Source: Nitrospirota bacterium
Lineage (GTDB): Bacteria; Nitrospirota; CAKKRA01; 9FT-COMBO-42-15
Reading direction: 5' to 3'
Assembly (NCBI GenBank): GCA_016195585.1
Contig: JACPZJ010000100.1
Span: 1 to 5,372 of the forward strand
DNA length: 5,372 bases
Part shown: positions 1 through 5,372 of the stretch, one piece after another
Position numbering within the stretch: the first letter of the stretch is position 1
How the letters are laid out: every line of letters begins with the position of its first letter
Translations under genes and position numbers: made by a program
The notes under the pieces: generated by a model
Told to the model about the DNA's origin: nothing
Databases searched by the model: none
The model's input: the letters and a program-made list of their open reading frames with translations, nothing else

Positions 1-135
1 GGTGAACGTCTTGAGGTAACGCACAAGGCGCATACAAGGGATAATTTTGCGAGGGGCGCCATCCGTGCAGCGAAGTGGGTGGTGAAGCAAAAGCCTGGAC
101 TTTATAATATGATGGATGTATTGGGGCTGAAATGA
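1..135 (+). CDS. dapB: 4-hydroxy-tetrahydrodipicolinate reductase, C-terminal end (partial)
   Basis: Reading frame 1 is open from the window edge and gives 44 residues before a TGA, which is followed at once by TAA (tandem stop at 133-138). The peptide contains LEVTHKAHTRDNFARGA followed by IRAAKWV, and ends GLYNMMDVLGLK. This matches the conserved C-terminus of DapB, where an H-x-A-x-x-R-x-x-F-A-x-G-A-x-R-A-A block leads to a terminal G-L-Y/F-x-M-x-D-V-L-G-L. DapB is a cytoplasmic enzyme that uses NAD(P)H to reduce 4-hydroxy-tetrahydrodipicolinate to tetrahydrodipicolinate for lysine and peptidoglycan synthesis. The next gene, dapL, consumes that product directly, which supports the call. 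The nucleotide-binding domain and catalytic His/Lys lie outside the window, so only the C-terminal part is judged. No frame break is seen. Confidence 0.88.
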   Translation, partial: GERLEVTHKAHTRDNFARGAIRAAKWVVKQKPGLYNMMDVLGLK

Positions 136-169
136 TAAGAAGCAAAAAATGATTTCCCCATCCCTTGAT

Positions 170-190
170 GGGAGGGGGTTAGGGGGAGGG
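170..190 (+). other. Potential G-quadruplex motif, plus strand
   Basis: Four G runs of 3, 5, 5 and 3 bases are separated by A, TTA and A (170-172, 174-178, 182-186, 188-190), which fits the canonical G3+ N1-7 motif. It lies on the sense strand between dapB and dapL, so it would also be present in a read-through transcript. Folding is an inference from sequence alone. The competing duplex with the right arm of the inverted repeat may be more stable. Confidence 0.55.
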
Positions 191-221
191 TGAAAATTGA
201 GAATGTGTGTGCAATATCTCA

Positions 222-242
222 CCCCCACCCTGGCCCTCCCCC
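222..242 (-). other. Potential G-quadruplex motif, minus strand
   Basis: C runs at 222-226, 228-230, 234-236 and 238-242 are separated by A, TGG and T. Read on the minus strand this is a four-tract G motif with short loops, the mirror partner of the one at 170-190. Both are 21 bases long. The pair follows from the inverted repeat, but the G-tract boundaries differ between arms while the four-tract pattern is kept. Confidence 0.5.
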
Positions 243-270
243 GTCAAGGGGGAGGGGAACTATGTTATTG

Positions 271-277
271 AAAGGAG
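271..277 (+). promoter_or_regulatory. Ribosome binding site of dapL
   Basis: AAAGGAG is a strong Shine-Dalgarno sequence, and 9 bases separate it from the TTG at 287. It decides the start: the nearby ATG at 262 is in another frame, and the GTG at 282 runs into a stop after two codons. Confidence 0.8.
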
Positions 278-286
278 ACCCGTGTA

Positions 287-1453
287 TTGAAGGTTAAAGT
301 TGATCGCGCAAAGAGAATTAAGAACCTGCCGCCATACCTCTTTGCCTCCATTGACAAGATGAAGCAGGAGGCAGTCAAAAAAGGCATAGACATAATCAAC
401 CTTGGAATAGGCGACCCTGATATCCCAACACCGCCAAATATAGTCAAAAGACTTCAAGAGGCAGTCAAGAATGAAAAATATCATCAGTATCCATCTTATG
501 AGGGCCTGTTAATATTCAGGCAGGCAGTTGCAGAGTGGTATAAAAAGAGATTTAATGTGAAACTAAATCCAGAGGATGAGGTACTCACACTTATCGGCTC
601 AAAGGAAGGTATAGGCCATTTCCCGCTTGCTTATATAAACCCCGGCGATGTTGCCCTTGTGCCGAGCCCTGCCTATCCTGTTTATAATGCAGGGACACTC
701 TTTGCAGGCGGCCAGTCGTACATCATGCCTCTTAAAAAGAAAAATAATTTTCTTCCCGACATAGATGCCATACCAGCAAGGATAGCAAGGAAGGCAAAGA
801 TCATGTTCATTAATTATCCCAATAATCCCACCTCTGCAGTGGCAGAAAGAGAATTCTATGAAAGGGTTATTGAATTTGCCCTAAAGTATAATATTATCAT
901 CGCCCATGATGCAGCTTATTCAGAGATGTATTATGATAATTACAGACCCATGAGTTTTCTTGAGATGGATGGCGCAAAGGATGTGGGCATAGAATTTCAC
1001 TCCCTATCCAAGACCTATAACATGACAGGCTGGAGGATAGGTTTTGCAGTCGGCAATAAAGACATAATCTCTGCACTCGGAAAGGTGAAGAGCAATCTTG
1101 ATTCTGGTGTATTTGAGGTTGTTCAGGAGGCAGGGATAGAGGCGCTGACCTGTGACCAGTCTATAGCAGATGATATTAGAAAGATTTATCAGGAGAGGCG
1201 GGATATCCTTGTTGCCGGCCTTAAATCACTCGGTATGGAGGTAGAGGCTCCAAAGGCAACCTTTTATATATGGCTTAAGACACCAAAGGGCTTTAAATCT
1301 GCTGACTATACGGCCCAACTTCTAAACAAGGCAGGGATTGTAACCACACCCGGCAATGGTTTTGGGAAAGATGGCGAAGGTTACATTAGAATGGCGCTCA
1401 CAGTAAAGAAGGAGCGTATGTTAGAGGCTATTGAGAGGATAAAAAGGCTGTGA
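287..1453 (+). CDS. dapL: LL-diaminopimelate aminotransferase (PLP-dependent)
   Basis: This 388-residue protein is a fold-type I, class I/II aminotransferase. It probably transfers an amino group from glutamate to tetrahydrodipicolinate, giving LL-diaminopimelate in one step and bypassing the succinylase or acetylase branches. Visible landmarks are an N-terminal LPPYLFASIDKMK segment (14-26) typical of DapL, INLGIGDPDIPTP (37-49), INYPNNPT (175-182), the cofactor aspartate and tyrosine in HDAAYSEM (D208, Y211), and the Schiff-base lysine K242 in SLSKTYNMTGWRIGF. R250 is the probable phosphate ligand, and R368 in GYIRMA the probable substrate-carboxylate arginine. The length fits the bacterial DapL group. 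It starts with TTG, fixed by the AAAGGAG upstream. Its neighbour dapB makes the substrate, which separates it from generic aspartate or alanine aminotransferases of similar sequence. folK starts on the base after its stop, so the two are co-transcribed. Confidence 0.9.
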   Translation: MKVKVDRAKRIKNLPPYLFASIDKMKQEAVKKGIDIINLGIGDPDIPTPPNIVKRLQEAVKNEKYHQYPSYEGLLIFRQAVAEWYKKRFNVKLNPEDEVLTLIGSKEGIGHFPLAYINPGDVALVPSPAYPVYNAGTLFAGGQSYIMPLKKKNNFLPDIDAIPARIARKAKIMFINYPNNPTSAVAEREFYERVIEFALKYNIIIAHDAAYSEMYYDNYRPMSFLEMDGAKDVGIEFHSLSKTYNMTGWRIGFAVGNKDIISALGKVKSNLDSGVFEVVQEAGIEALTCDQSIADDIRKIYQERRDILVAGLKSLGMEVEAPKATFYIWLKTPKGFKSADYTAQLLNKAGIVTTPGNGFGKDGEGYIRMALTVKKERMLEAIERIKRL

Positions 1454-1969
1454 ATGGGGGGTAAGGGGGGATTAGAGAAGATAGCTTGCATAGGCATTGG
1501 CTCAAACATTGGCGATAAGATTGGTAACTGTAAAAAGGCGATTGAACTTTTAGGAAAAAACACGAGTATTGCGATTAAAAAGACATCAAGTTTTTATGAG
1601 ACAGAGCCTGTTGGATATAAGGATCAGGACTGGTTTGTAAACTGTGCGGTTGAGATAGAGACTGATTTAAAACCACTTTCGCTCCTTTCATTGTGTCAGG
1701 CAATTGAATCAGAGATGGGCAGGACAAGGGAAATAAAATATGGCCCGCGCATAATTGACCTTGATATTCTCCTCTATAATAATGATATAATAAATGATAA
1801 AGATTTAAGGATACCGCACCCAGAGATGCACAAGAGAAGGTTTGTATTGCAGACGCTATCTGATATTGCACCTGATACTATTCATCCTGCGCTAAAGATA
1901 ACAATTGCACGGCTTCTAAGGGATGTTAATAATGGCGGTGCTGTAAAAAAGATAGTATCACATGCTTGA
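1454..1969 (+). CDS. folK: 2-amino-4-hydroxy-6-hydroxymethyldihydropteridine pyrophosphokinase (HPPK)
   Basis: This 171-residue cytoplasmic enzyme transfers pyrophosphate from ATP to 6-hydroxymethyl-7,8-dihydropterin, the step before dihydropteroate synthase in folate synthesis. Conserved elements in order are GIGSNIGD (14-21), SSFYETEPVG followed by DQDWFVNC (45-64), EMGRTREIKYGPRIIDLDIL (87-106) and RIPHPEMHKRRFVL (119-132). The HPPK signature R99-x-x-D102-x-D104 carries the two Mg-binding aspartates. It is a single-domain form, not fused to FolB or FolP. The ATG directly follows the dapL TGA, with AAAAAGG (1441-1447) as a plausible ribosome binding site inside dapL. The first residues, MGGKGGLEK, are unusual: they come from two G6 tracts, while homologues often begin only a few residues before the GSN motif. 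No other usual start codon lies between 1454 and the conserved core. The kinase gene follows after 8 bases. Confidence 0.93.
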   Translation: MGGKGGLEKIACIGIGSNIGDKIGNCKKAIELLGKNTSIAIKKTSSFYETEPVGYKDQDWFVNCAVEIETDLKPLSLLSLCQAIESEMGRTREIKYGPRIIDLDILLYNNDIINDKDLRIPHPEMHKRRFVLQTLSDIAPDTIHPALKITIARLLRDVNNGGAVKKIVSHA

Positions 1970-1977
1970 GCAGAATT

Positions 1978-2619
1978 ATGGAAGGTAAATACATAGTAAT
2001 TGAAGGCCCTATTGGTGTTGGCAAGACAAGCCTTGCAACGCTTCTGTCAATGGAGATGAATGCACGGTTGTTCCTTGAAAAGGCAGAAGAGAATCCCTTT
2101 CTTACAGATTTTTATAAGGATAAAAAGCAGTCTGCCTTTCAGACCCAGATATTCTTTCTTTTAAATAGATTCAGGCAGCAGCAGGAGCTCCTGCAGCAGG
2201 ATTTATTTAAAAGGGCAACAATATCAGACTATATCTTTGACAAAGACCGAATCTTTGCGTATCTGAATCTTGATGAGAATGAGCTTGGCCTCTATGAGCA
2301 GATATTCTCACTCCTTGACGGCCGTATAGTAAAGCCTGATTTGGTAATATATCTGCAGGCAGAGGTGGATATACTCGTTGAAAGGATAAAGAGGCGCGGC
2401 AGGGAATACGAAAAGGAGATTACAAGAGAATATCTTGCAGATTTAAATGAGGCATATAATCACTACTTCTTTCACTACACAGAAAGCCCCCTGCTTGTGA
2501 TACAGACAACAGATATAGATTTTGTTAAAAGCCGCGCTGACCTTGAAGATCTGATAAAACAGATCACAACGATGAAAAAAGGAACACACTATTATGTTCC
2601 GCTAAGTTCAAGGAAGTAA
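1978..2619 (+). CDS. Deoxynucleoside kinase family protein (probable deoxyadenosine/deoxyguanosine kinase)
   Basis: From ATG 1978 this gives 213 residues of a P-loop kinase of the dNK family, which phosphorylates deoxynucleosides at the 5' position for salvage. The Walker A motif GPIGVGKT is at 10-17, just after a YIVIE strand. EENPFL (37-42) and FQTQIFFLLNRFRQQQEL (54-71) fit the substrate-site helices. SDYIFDKDRIFA (83-94) holds the D84 and D90-R91 positions expected near the catalytic base and DR motif. PDLVIYLQA (120-128) precedes RIKRRGREYEKEI (136-148), the arginine-rich lid. Substrate preference cannot be read from sequence. A TTG at 1966, overlapping the folK stop, would add four residues. 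I prefer ATG because MEGKYIVIEG is the usual family start; neither has a strong Shine-Dalgarno sequence, so translation may be coupled to folK. The C-terminal tail after about residue 198 (MKKGTHYYVPLSSRK) is outside the conserved core. Confidence 0.85.
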   Translation: MEGKYIVIEGPIGVGKTSLATLLSMEMNARLFLEKAEENPFLTDFYKDKKQSAFQTQIFFLLNRFRQQQELLQQDLFKRATISDYIFDKDRIFAYLNLDENELGLYEQIFSLLDGRIVKPDLVIYLQAEVDILVERIKRRGREYEKEITREYLADLNEAYNHYFFHYTESPLLVIQTTDIDFVKSRADLEDLIKQITTMKKGTHYYVPLSSRK

Positions 2620-2642
2620 CCATCACACACAGTTATTAGGGT

Positions 2643-3365
2643 TTATATCTTCTGAAACACGAGGAGCTTTCTTTCATAATCTGACATGGGGAGCGTAAAG
2701 GGAATTATCTGCAGAAGGTGCATGCCTTTTATGATCTTTCCTGCTTTCAAACCAGCTACAGACTTCCCCTTGCTGAAAATCATAATACCCCTGTCTGCAA
2801 GCAAAGGCTCGCCATGTTTTATTATATCAGATGCGTCACCCACTGCCCTTGAAAGGAATATGTTAAATCTTCTGATATAATCTGGGCTTTTCTTTGCCTC
2901 TTCAAGCCTATCATTAACTATCCTTACATCCTTTAACTCAAGCAGCCTGCAGATTTGATGTAAAAAGACACACTTTTTTTGTGATGATTCCATTAATGTC
3001 AGATCAATCTTTGGGGAATATATTTTTAGCGGGATTCCGGGAAAGCCAGCGCCTGTGCCTGCATCAATAACCTTTATACCTTCAATAACTGAAAACCCTT
3101 TAAGAAAAGAGAGGGAATCAATAAAGTGTTTAATAATTATTTCTTTGTCTTCTTTGATGGAAGTGAGATTGATTTTCTTGTTCCATTTTTTCAGTTCTTC
3201 AAGATAAAGCAAAAATTGATCAATCTGATTTGGGAAGAGATGAAGATTCAGCTCCTCCATACCCCGCATAAGGATGTCCCTCGGTGATGATCCCTTAGTC
3301 TTTTTTTGTATAGCCTTTGCCTTTTTTGTCTTTGAATTCTTCTTTGCCTTAATTTTTACGGCCAT
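2643..3365 (-). CDS. rsmG: 16S rRNA (guanine-N7)-methyltransferase, GidB family
   Basis: RsmG uses S-adenosylmethionine to methylate N7 of a guanine in the 530 loop of 16S rRNA (G527 in E. coli). From ATG at 3365 it has 240 residues. NLTS (66-69), HFIDSL (80-85), the SAM-binding VIDAGTGAGFPGIPLKI (99-115), LMESSQKKCVFL (124-135), NDRLEE (151-156) and LSRAVG (171-176) are all classic GidB motifs in the right order. The first 25 residues hold 11 lysines and are absent from the 207-residue E. coli protein. Possible starts are TTG at 3386, ATG at 3365 (used here; GGAAAGG just upstream, overlaps the mnmG end by 17 bases) and ATG at 3269, which has GAGGG eight or so bases upstream and would give a standard 208-residue protein. 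The product is certain; the start is not. It lies directly downstream of mnmG, the classical gidAB pair, and is convergent with the kinase gene. Confidence 0.93.
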   Translation of the reverse strand: MAVKIKAKKNSKTKKAKAIQKKTKGSSPRDILMRGMEELNLHLFPNQIDQFLLYLEELKKWNKKINLTSIKEDKEIIIKHFIDSLSFLKGFSVIEGIKVIDAGTGAGFPGIPLKIYSPKIDLTLMESSQKKCVFLHQICRLLELKDVRIVNDRLEEAKKSPDYIRRFNIFLSRAVGDASDIIKHGEPLLADRGIMIFSKGKSVAGLKAGKIIKGMHLLQIIPFTLPMSDYERKLLVFQKI

Positions 3366-5229
3366 ACTCCCTTTCCAGTGCCACAAGCAGGATAGATACT
3401 GCTGCTGGTGTTACCCCTGAAATCCTCGCTGCCTGACCAATGGAGACAGGCTTTATCGCTTTTAATTTTTCCCTGACCTCTCTTGAAAAACTTTTTATAT
3501 TATCATAATCAAGGTCATGGGGGATCCTTTTTGTCTCTAATTCCTTAAACCGCTGAACATCCTTTAACTGCCTATGTATATATCCTTCATATTTTATCTC
3601 TATCTCCACCTGCTCTATTACCTCATAGTTTAAGGACTCATCAGATGGAAAGAGACACATCAGCTTTTTATAATCAATATCTGGCCTTTTAAGAAGACTG
3701 CTGAGTGTTGCCTCTGTATTAAAATCTGCTATCCCGGCCTCTTCTAATCTTGCCTTTATTTCCTTTGTCGGCCTTATCCTCGTTGTCTTGAGGCGCTCAA
3801 TCTCTTTTTCAATAAACTTATTTTTTCTCATAAATATATCATATTCTTTAGAAGATACAAGCCCTATTTTATATCCCTTCTCTCTTAGCCTCAAATCTGC
3901 ATTGTCGTGGCGCAGAAGAAGCCTGTATTCTGCCCTTGATGTGAACATCCTGTAAGGCTCCTTTGTGCCCTTTGTAATAAGGTCGTCAATCAGTACGCCG
4001 ATATACGCCTCTGATCTATCTAATATCAAAGGCTTTTCACCCTTTATCTTTGCAACAGCATTTATCCCTGCAATAATCCCCTGTGCAGCAGCCTCTTCAT
4101 AGCCGGATGTGCCATTTATCTGGCCTGCGTTAAAGAGATTCTCTACGAGCTTGGTTTCAAGTGTAGGCTTTAATTGGTTTGGAGGGATAAAGTCATACTC
4201 AATGGCATAGCCGGGTCTTAACATCCGTGCCTTTTCAAGACCCTGAATGGTACAGAGGAATTTAAGCTGCACATCAGCAGGCAGGCTTGTGGATATGCCA
4301 TTGGCATAATATTCTGTTGTATTTAATCCCTCAGGCTCTAAGAATATCTGGTGCCTCTCTTTTTCAGCAAAGCGGACAACCTTATCCTCAATAGAAGGAC
4401 AATATCTTGGGCCTGTCCCTTCAATAACACCGCAATATAGTGGGGATCTGTCAAGATTGTCTTTTATAATCTTGTGAGTCTCTTCGTTTGTGTATGTCAG
4501 ATAGCATGGCAACTGGGGATTTGTAATTTTTTCTGTAGAATAAGAAAACGGAATTGGTGGATTATCGCCATGCTGAACTATGGTCTTTGAAAAATCAATA
4601 GTTCTGCCATCAATCCTCGGCGGCGTCCCTGTTTTTAATCTTCCGAGCTGAAACCCAAGATCGCTAAGTGATTTTGATAGCTCTATGGAAGCGAACTCAC
4701 CTGCCCTTCCTGCAGGAAAGTTTTTAAGACCGATATGAATCAGTCCCTTGAGAAATGTCCCTGTTGTTAGTATTACTGTCTTTGAAAGATATCTTATGCC
4801 CAAAGCGGTCTCAACACCTAACACCCTTCCATTTTTAACCAATAATCCAGTTACCATCCCCTGCAGGATATCAAGATTCCCCTGTGTCTCAAGGCTCTTT
4901 CGCATCTCAAGTTTATATAATACCCTATCAGCCTGTGCGCGGAGTGCTCGTACAGCCGGCCCCTTTCTTGTGTTCAGCATCCTGAACTGTATCCCTGCCT
5001 TATCCGTGCTTTTCCCCATCTCACCGCCCAAGGCATCTATTTCCCTCACAAGATGGCCCTTTGCAATGCCGCCAACAGCAGGGTTGCAGGACATCTGGGC
5101 AATATTATCCAGATTAATGGTAAACATCAGGGTCTTGCACCCAAGCCTTGCAGATGCAAGGGCAGCCTCACACCCTGCGTGCCCAGCACCAACAACTATT
5201 ACATCATATTCTTTATCAAACGTATACAT
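3349..5229 (-). CDS. mnmG: tRNA uridine-5-carboxymethylaminomethyl(34) synthesis enzyme MnmG (GidA)
   Basis: MnmG is an FAD protein that, with the GTPase MnmE, installs the carboxymethylaminomethyl group on U34 of certain tRNAs, drawing on methylene-tetrahydrofolate and NADH. The 626-residue product has the family's usual length. It shows the N-terminal dinucleotide fold VIVVGAGHAGCEAA (10-23), MSCNPAVGGIAKGHLVREID (46-65) with C48, NTRKGPAVRALRAQADR (86-102), GPRYCPSIEDKVVRF (273-287) with C277, RPGYAIEYD (338-346) and GQINGTSGYEEAAAQG (369-384). The C-terminal tRNA/MnmE-binding region has YEGYI (547-551) and ISGVTPAAVSILLVAL (603-618). C48 and C277 correspond to the two functionally important cysteines of the E. 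coli enzyme. ATG at 5229 gives the typical MYTFDKEYDV start. A TTG at 5244 would add five residues. No clear Shine-Dalgarno precedes either. rsmG overlaps its 3' end, so the two are probably one transcript. Confidence 0.96.
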   Translation of the reverse strand: MYTFDKEYDVIVVGAGHAGCEAALASARLGCKTLMFTINLDNIAQMSCNPAVGGIAKGHLVREIDALGGEMGKSTDKAGIQFRMLNTRKGPAVRALRAQADRVLYKLEMRKSLETQGNLDILQGMVTGLLVKNGRVLGVETALGIRYLSKTVILTTGTFLKGLIHIGLKNFPAGRAGEFASIELSKSLSDLGFQLGRLKTGTPPRIDGRTIDFSKTIVQHGDNPPIPFSYSTEKITNPQLPCYLTYTNEETHKIIKDNLDRSPLYCGVIEGTGPRYCPSIEDKVVRFAEKERHQIFLEPEGLNTTEYYANGISTSLPADVQLKFLCTIQGLEKARMLRPGYAIEYDFIPPNQLKPTLETKLVENLFNAGQINGTSGYEEAAAQGIIAGINAVAKIKGEKPLILDRSEAYIGVLIDDLITKGTKEPYRMFTSRAEYRLLLRHDNADLRLREKGYKIGLVSSKEYDIFMRKNKFIEKEIERLKTTRIRPTKEIKARLEEAGIADFNTEATLSSLLKRPDIDYKKLMCLFPSDESLNYEVIEQVEIEIKYEGYIHRQLKDVQRFKELETKRIPHDLDYDNIKSFSREVREKLKAIKPVSIGQAARISGVTPAAVSILLVALEREYGRKN

Positions 5230-5236
5230 AGTGCAC

Positions 5237-5271
5237 AGAACCAAGAATTAAGTATTAAGAACTAAGAATTA
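5237..5271. repeat. 14-base direct repeat in the mnmG leader
   Basis: AGAACCAAGAATTA at 5237-5250 recurs as AGAACTAAGAATTA at 5258-5271, with one mismatch and a 21-base period, about two helical turns. Both copies lie just upstream of the mnmG ATG, between it and the parS-like site. The tract is A/T-rich, so the repeat could be simple-sequence drift rather than a binding site. Confidence 0.5.
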
Positions 5272-5277
5272 TTAAAA

Positions 5278-5293
5278 TGTTCCTCGTGGAACA
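5278..5293. other. Candidate parS (ParB/Spo0J binding site)
   Basis: The minus strand reads TGTTCCACGAGGAACA. It differs at one position from TGTTCCACGTGGAACA and at three from the Bacillus-type TGTTTCACGTGAAACA. The inverted repeat extends one A/T pair pattern further on each side, giving eight-base perfect arms (5276-5283 and 5288-5295) around TCGT. It lies in a 64-base gap upstream of mnmG-rsmG, a gene pair often found beside parAB and oriC. Chromosomal parS sites recruit ParB for origin segregation. The single mismatch is in the central four bases, which matter for ParB recognition, so affinity is uncertain. As a palindrome near the mnmG start it could instead be a repressor operator. Confidence 0.65.
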
Positions 5294-5371
5294 TTAAAGG
5301 CTTGTATTATCCTTGAACTTAGATTTAGTTGGTTTAAGCTCTTTAAACTCAGGCACTTCTTTTGTCCCTGT
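5294..5371 (-). CDS. Unidentified protein, C-terminal end (partial)
   Basis: One minus-strand frame is open from the right edge to a TAA at 5294-5296. It encodes 25 residues beginning TGTKEVPEFKELKPTK and ending KFKDNTSL, lysine-rich and without a recognisable domain. Its codons (GAG, AAA, CTT) look like those of the neighbouring genes. It stops exactly at the edge of the parS-like site, which supports it being a real gene end 64 bases upstream of mnmG and in the same direction. It is not the C-terminus of MnmE, which normally ends in a Cys-containing F-C-I-G-K. A competing frame runs through the parS-like site to a TAA at 5260-5262 or so and ends VPRGTF; it resembles nothing I know. No function is assigned. 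Confidence 0.4.
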   Translation of the reverse strand, partial: TGTKEVPEFKELKPTKSKFKDNTSL

Positions 5372-5372
5372 A

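Larger units (their letters stand above)
154..259. repeat. Imperfect G/C-tract inverted repeat between dapB and dapL
   Basis: The left arm (about 154-193) and right arm (about 218-259) are imperfect reverse complements. Both read TTCCCC, then a C tract, TTGA, then a run of G tracts ending in GTGA, around a non-repetitive centre of roughly 20-25 bases. The right arm also holds its own perfect 9-base-pair stem, CCCTCCCCC at 234-242 against GGGGGAGGG at 248-256, with loop GTCAA. The left arm has a weaker equivalent around TTGAT at 165-169. The nested, paired layout resembles dispersed intergenic palindromes of the REP/BIME or small MITE kind. Whether it is dispersed in this genome cannot be seen from one copy. 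It fills most of the dapB-dapL gap and ends 12 bases before the dapL ribosome binding site. It has no T run, so a classical terminator is unlikely. Confidence 0.8.

Noticed and set aside
234..256. Perfect 9-base-pair GC hairpin as an intrinsic terminator of dapB
   Set aside because: It is followed by GGAACTATG, not a T run, and is better explained as the right arm of the inverted repeat.
260..484. Minus-strand open frames over the start of dapL
   Set aside because: They are antisense to the conserved DapL N-terminus and lack any family signal.
1575..1871. 98-codon minus-strand open frame inside folK
   Set aside because: It is antisense to the conserved HPPK core, with no recognisable motif.
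2181..2194. Perfect 14-base palindrome GCAGGAGCTCCTGC
   Set aside because: It falls in the kinase codons for the conserved QQQELLQQ stretch, so protein conservation explains it; no sign of a regulatory role.
2581..2600. GGAACA and TGTTCC arms with an 8-base spacer near the kinase stop, resembling parS halves
   Set aside because: The arms are in the opposite order to parS and the spacer is wrong; it is coding sequence and not followed by a T run, so neither parS nor a terminator.
4748..5251. 167-codon plus-strand open frame antisense to mnmG
   Set aside because: It lies entirely over the well-conserved N-terminal part of mnmG and its product shows no family motifs; it is a shadow frame.

Overview
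The window is a compact stretch of bacterial chromosome with two convergent housekeeping blocks. No mobile element, CRISPR array, tRNA or rRNA gene is visible. The moderate-to-low GC content, the use of LL-diaminopimelate aminotransferase (DapL), and a deoxynucleoside kinase placed directly after folK suggest an anaerobe-type Gram-negative lineage such as Deltaproteobacteria (Desulfobacterota) or Nitrospirota. That placement is an inference from gene content; no marker here fixes it.

The plus-strand block (1-2619) reads: end of dapB, a 151-base gap filled by a G/C-rich inverted repeat, then dapL, folK and a deoxynucleoside kinase gene. dapL to folK has no spacing, and folK to the kinase gene has 8 bases, so these three are very probably one operon. 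DapB and DapL are successive enzymes of the short DapL route to LL-diaminopimelate, which feeds lysine and peptidoglycan. FolK makes the pyrophosphorylated pterin for folate. The kinase salvages deoxynucleosides.

The minus-strand block (2643-5229, transcribed right to left) is mnmG (gidA) followed by rsmG (gidB), with overlapping ends. MnmG modifies the tRNA wobble uridine and RsmG methylates 16S rRNA. The blocks meet tail to tail at 2619/2643 with 23 bases between stop codons. At the right edge, upstream of mnmG, lies the 3' end of another minus-strand reading frame that I could not identify.

The most informative non-coding signal is at 5278-5293, a 16-base palindrome-like site one base away from the ParB-binding parS sequence TGTTCCACGTGGAACA. 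Together with gidA/gidB, which often lie near oriC and parAB, it suggests an origin-proximal location. Other notable points are a pair of opposite-strand G-quadruplex motifs made by the inverted repeat before dapL, a G-rich tract that supplies the folK start, and an ambiguous lysine-rich N-terminus on RsmG. I see no clearly undescribed multi-gene system; this is mostly conserved core genome with interesting intergenic elements.
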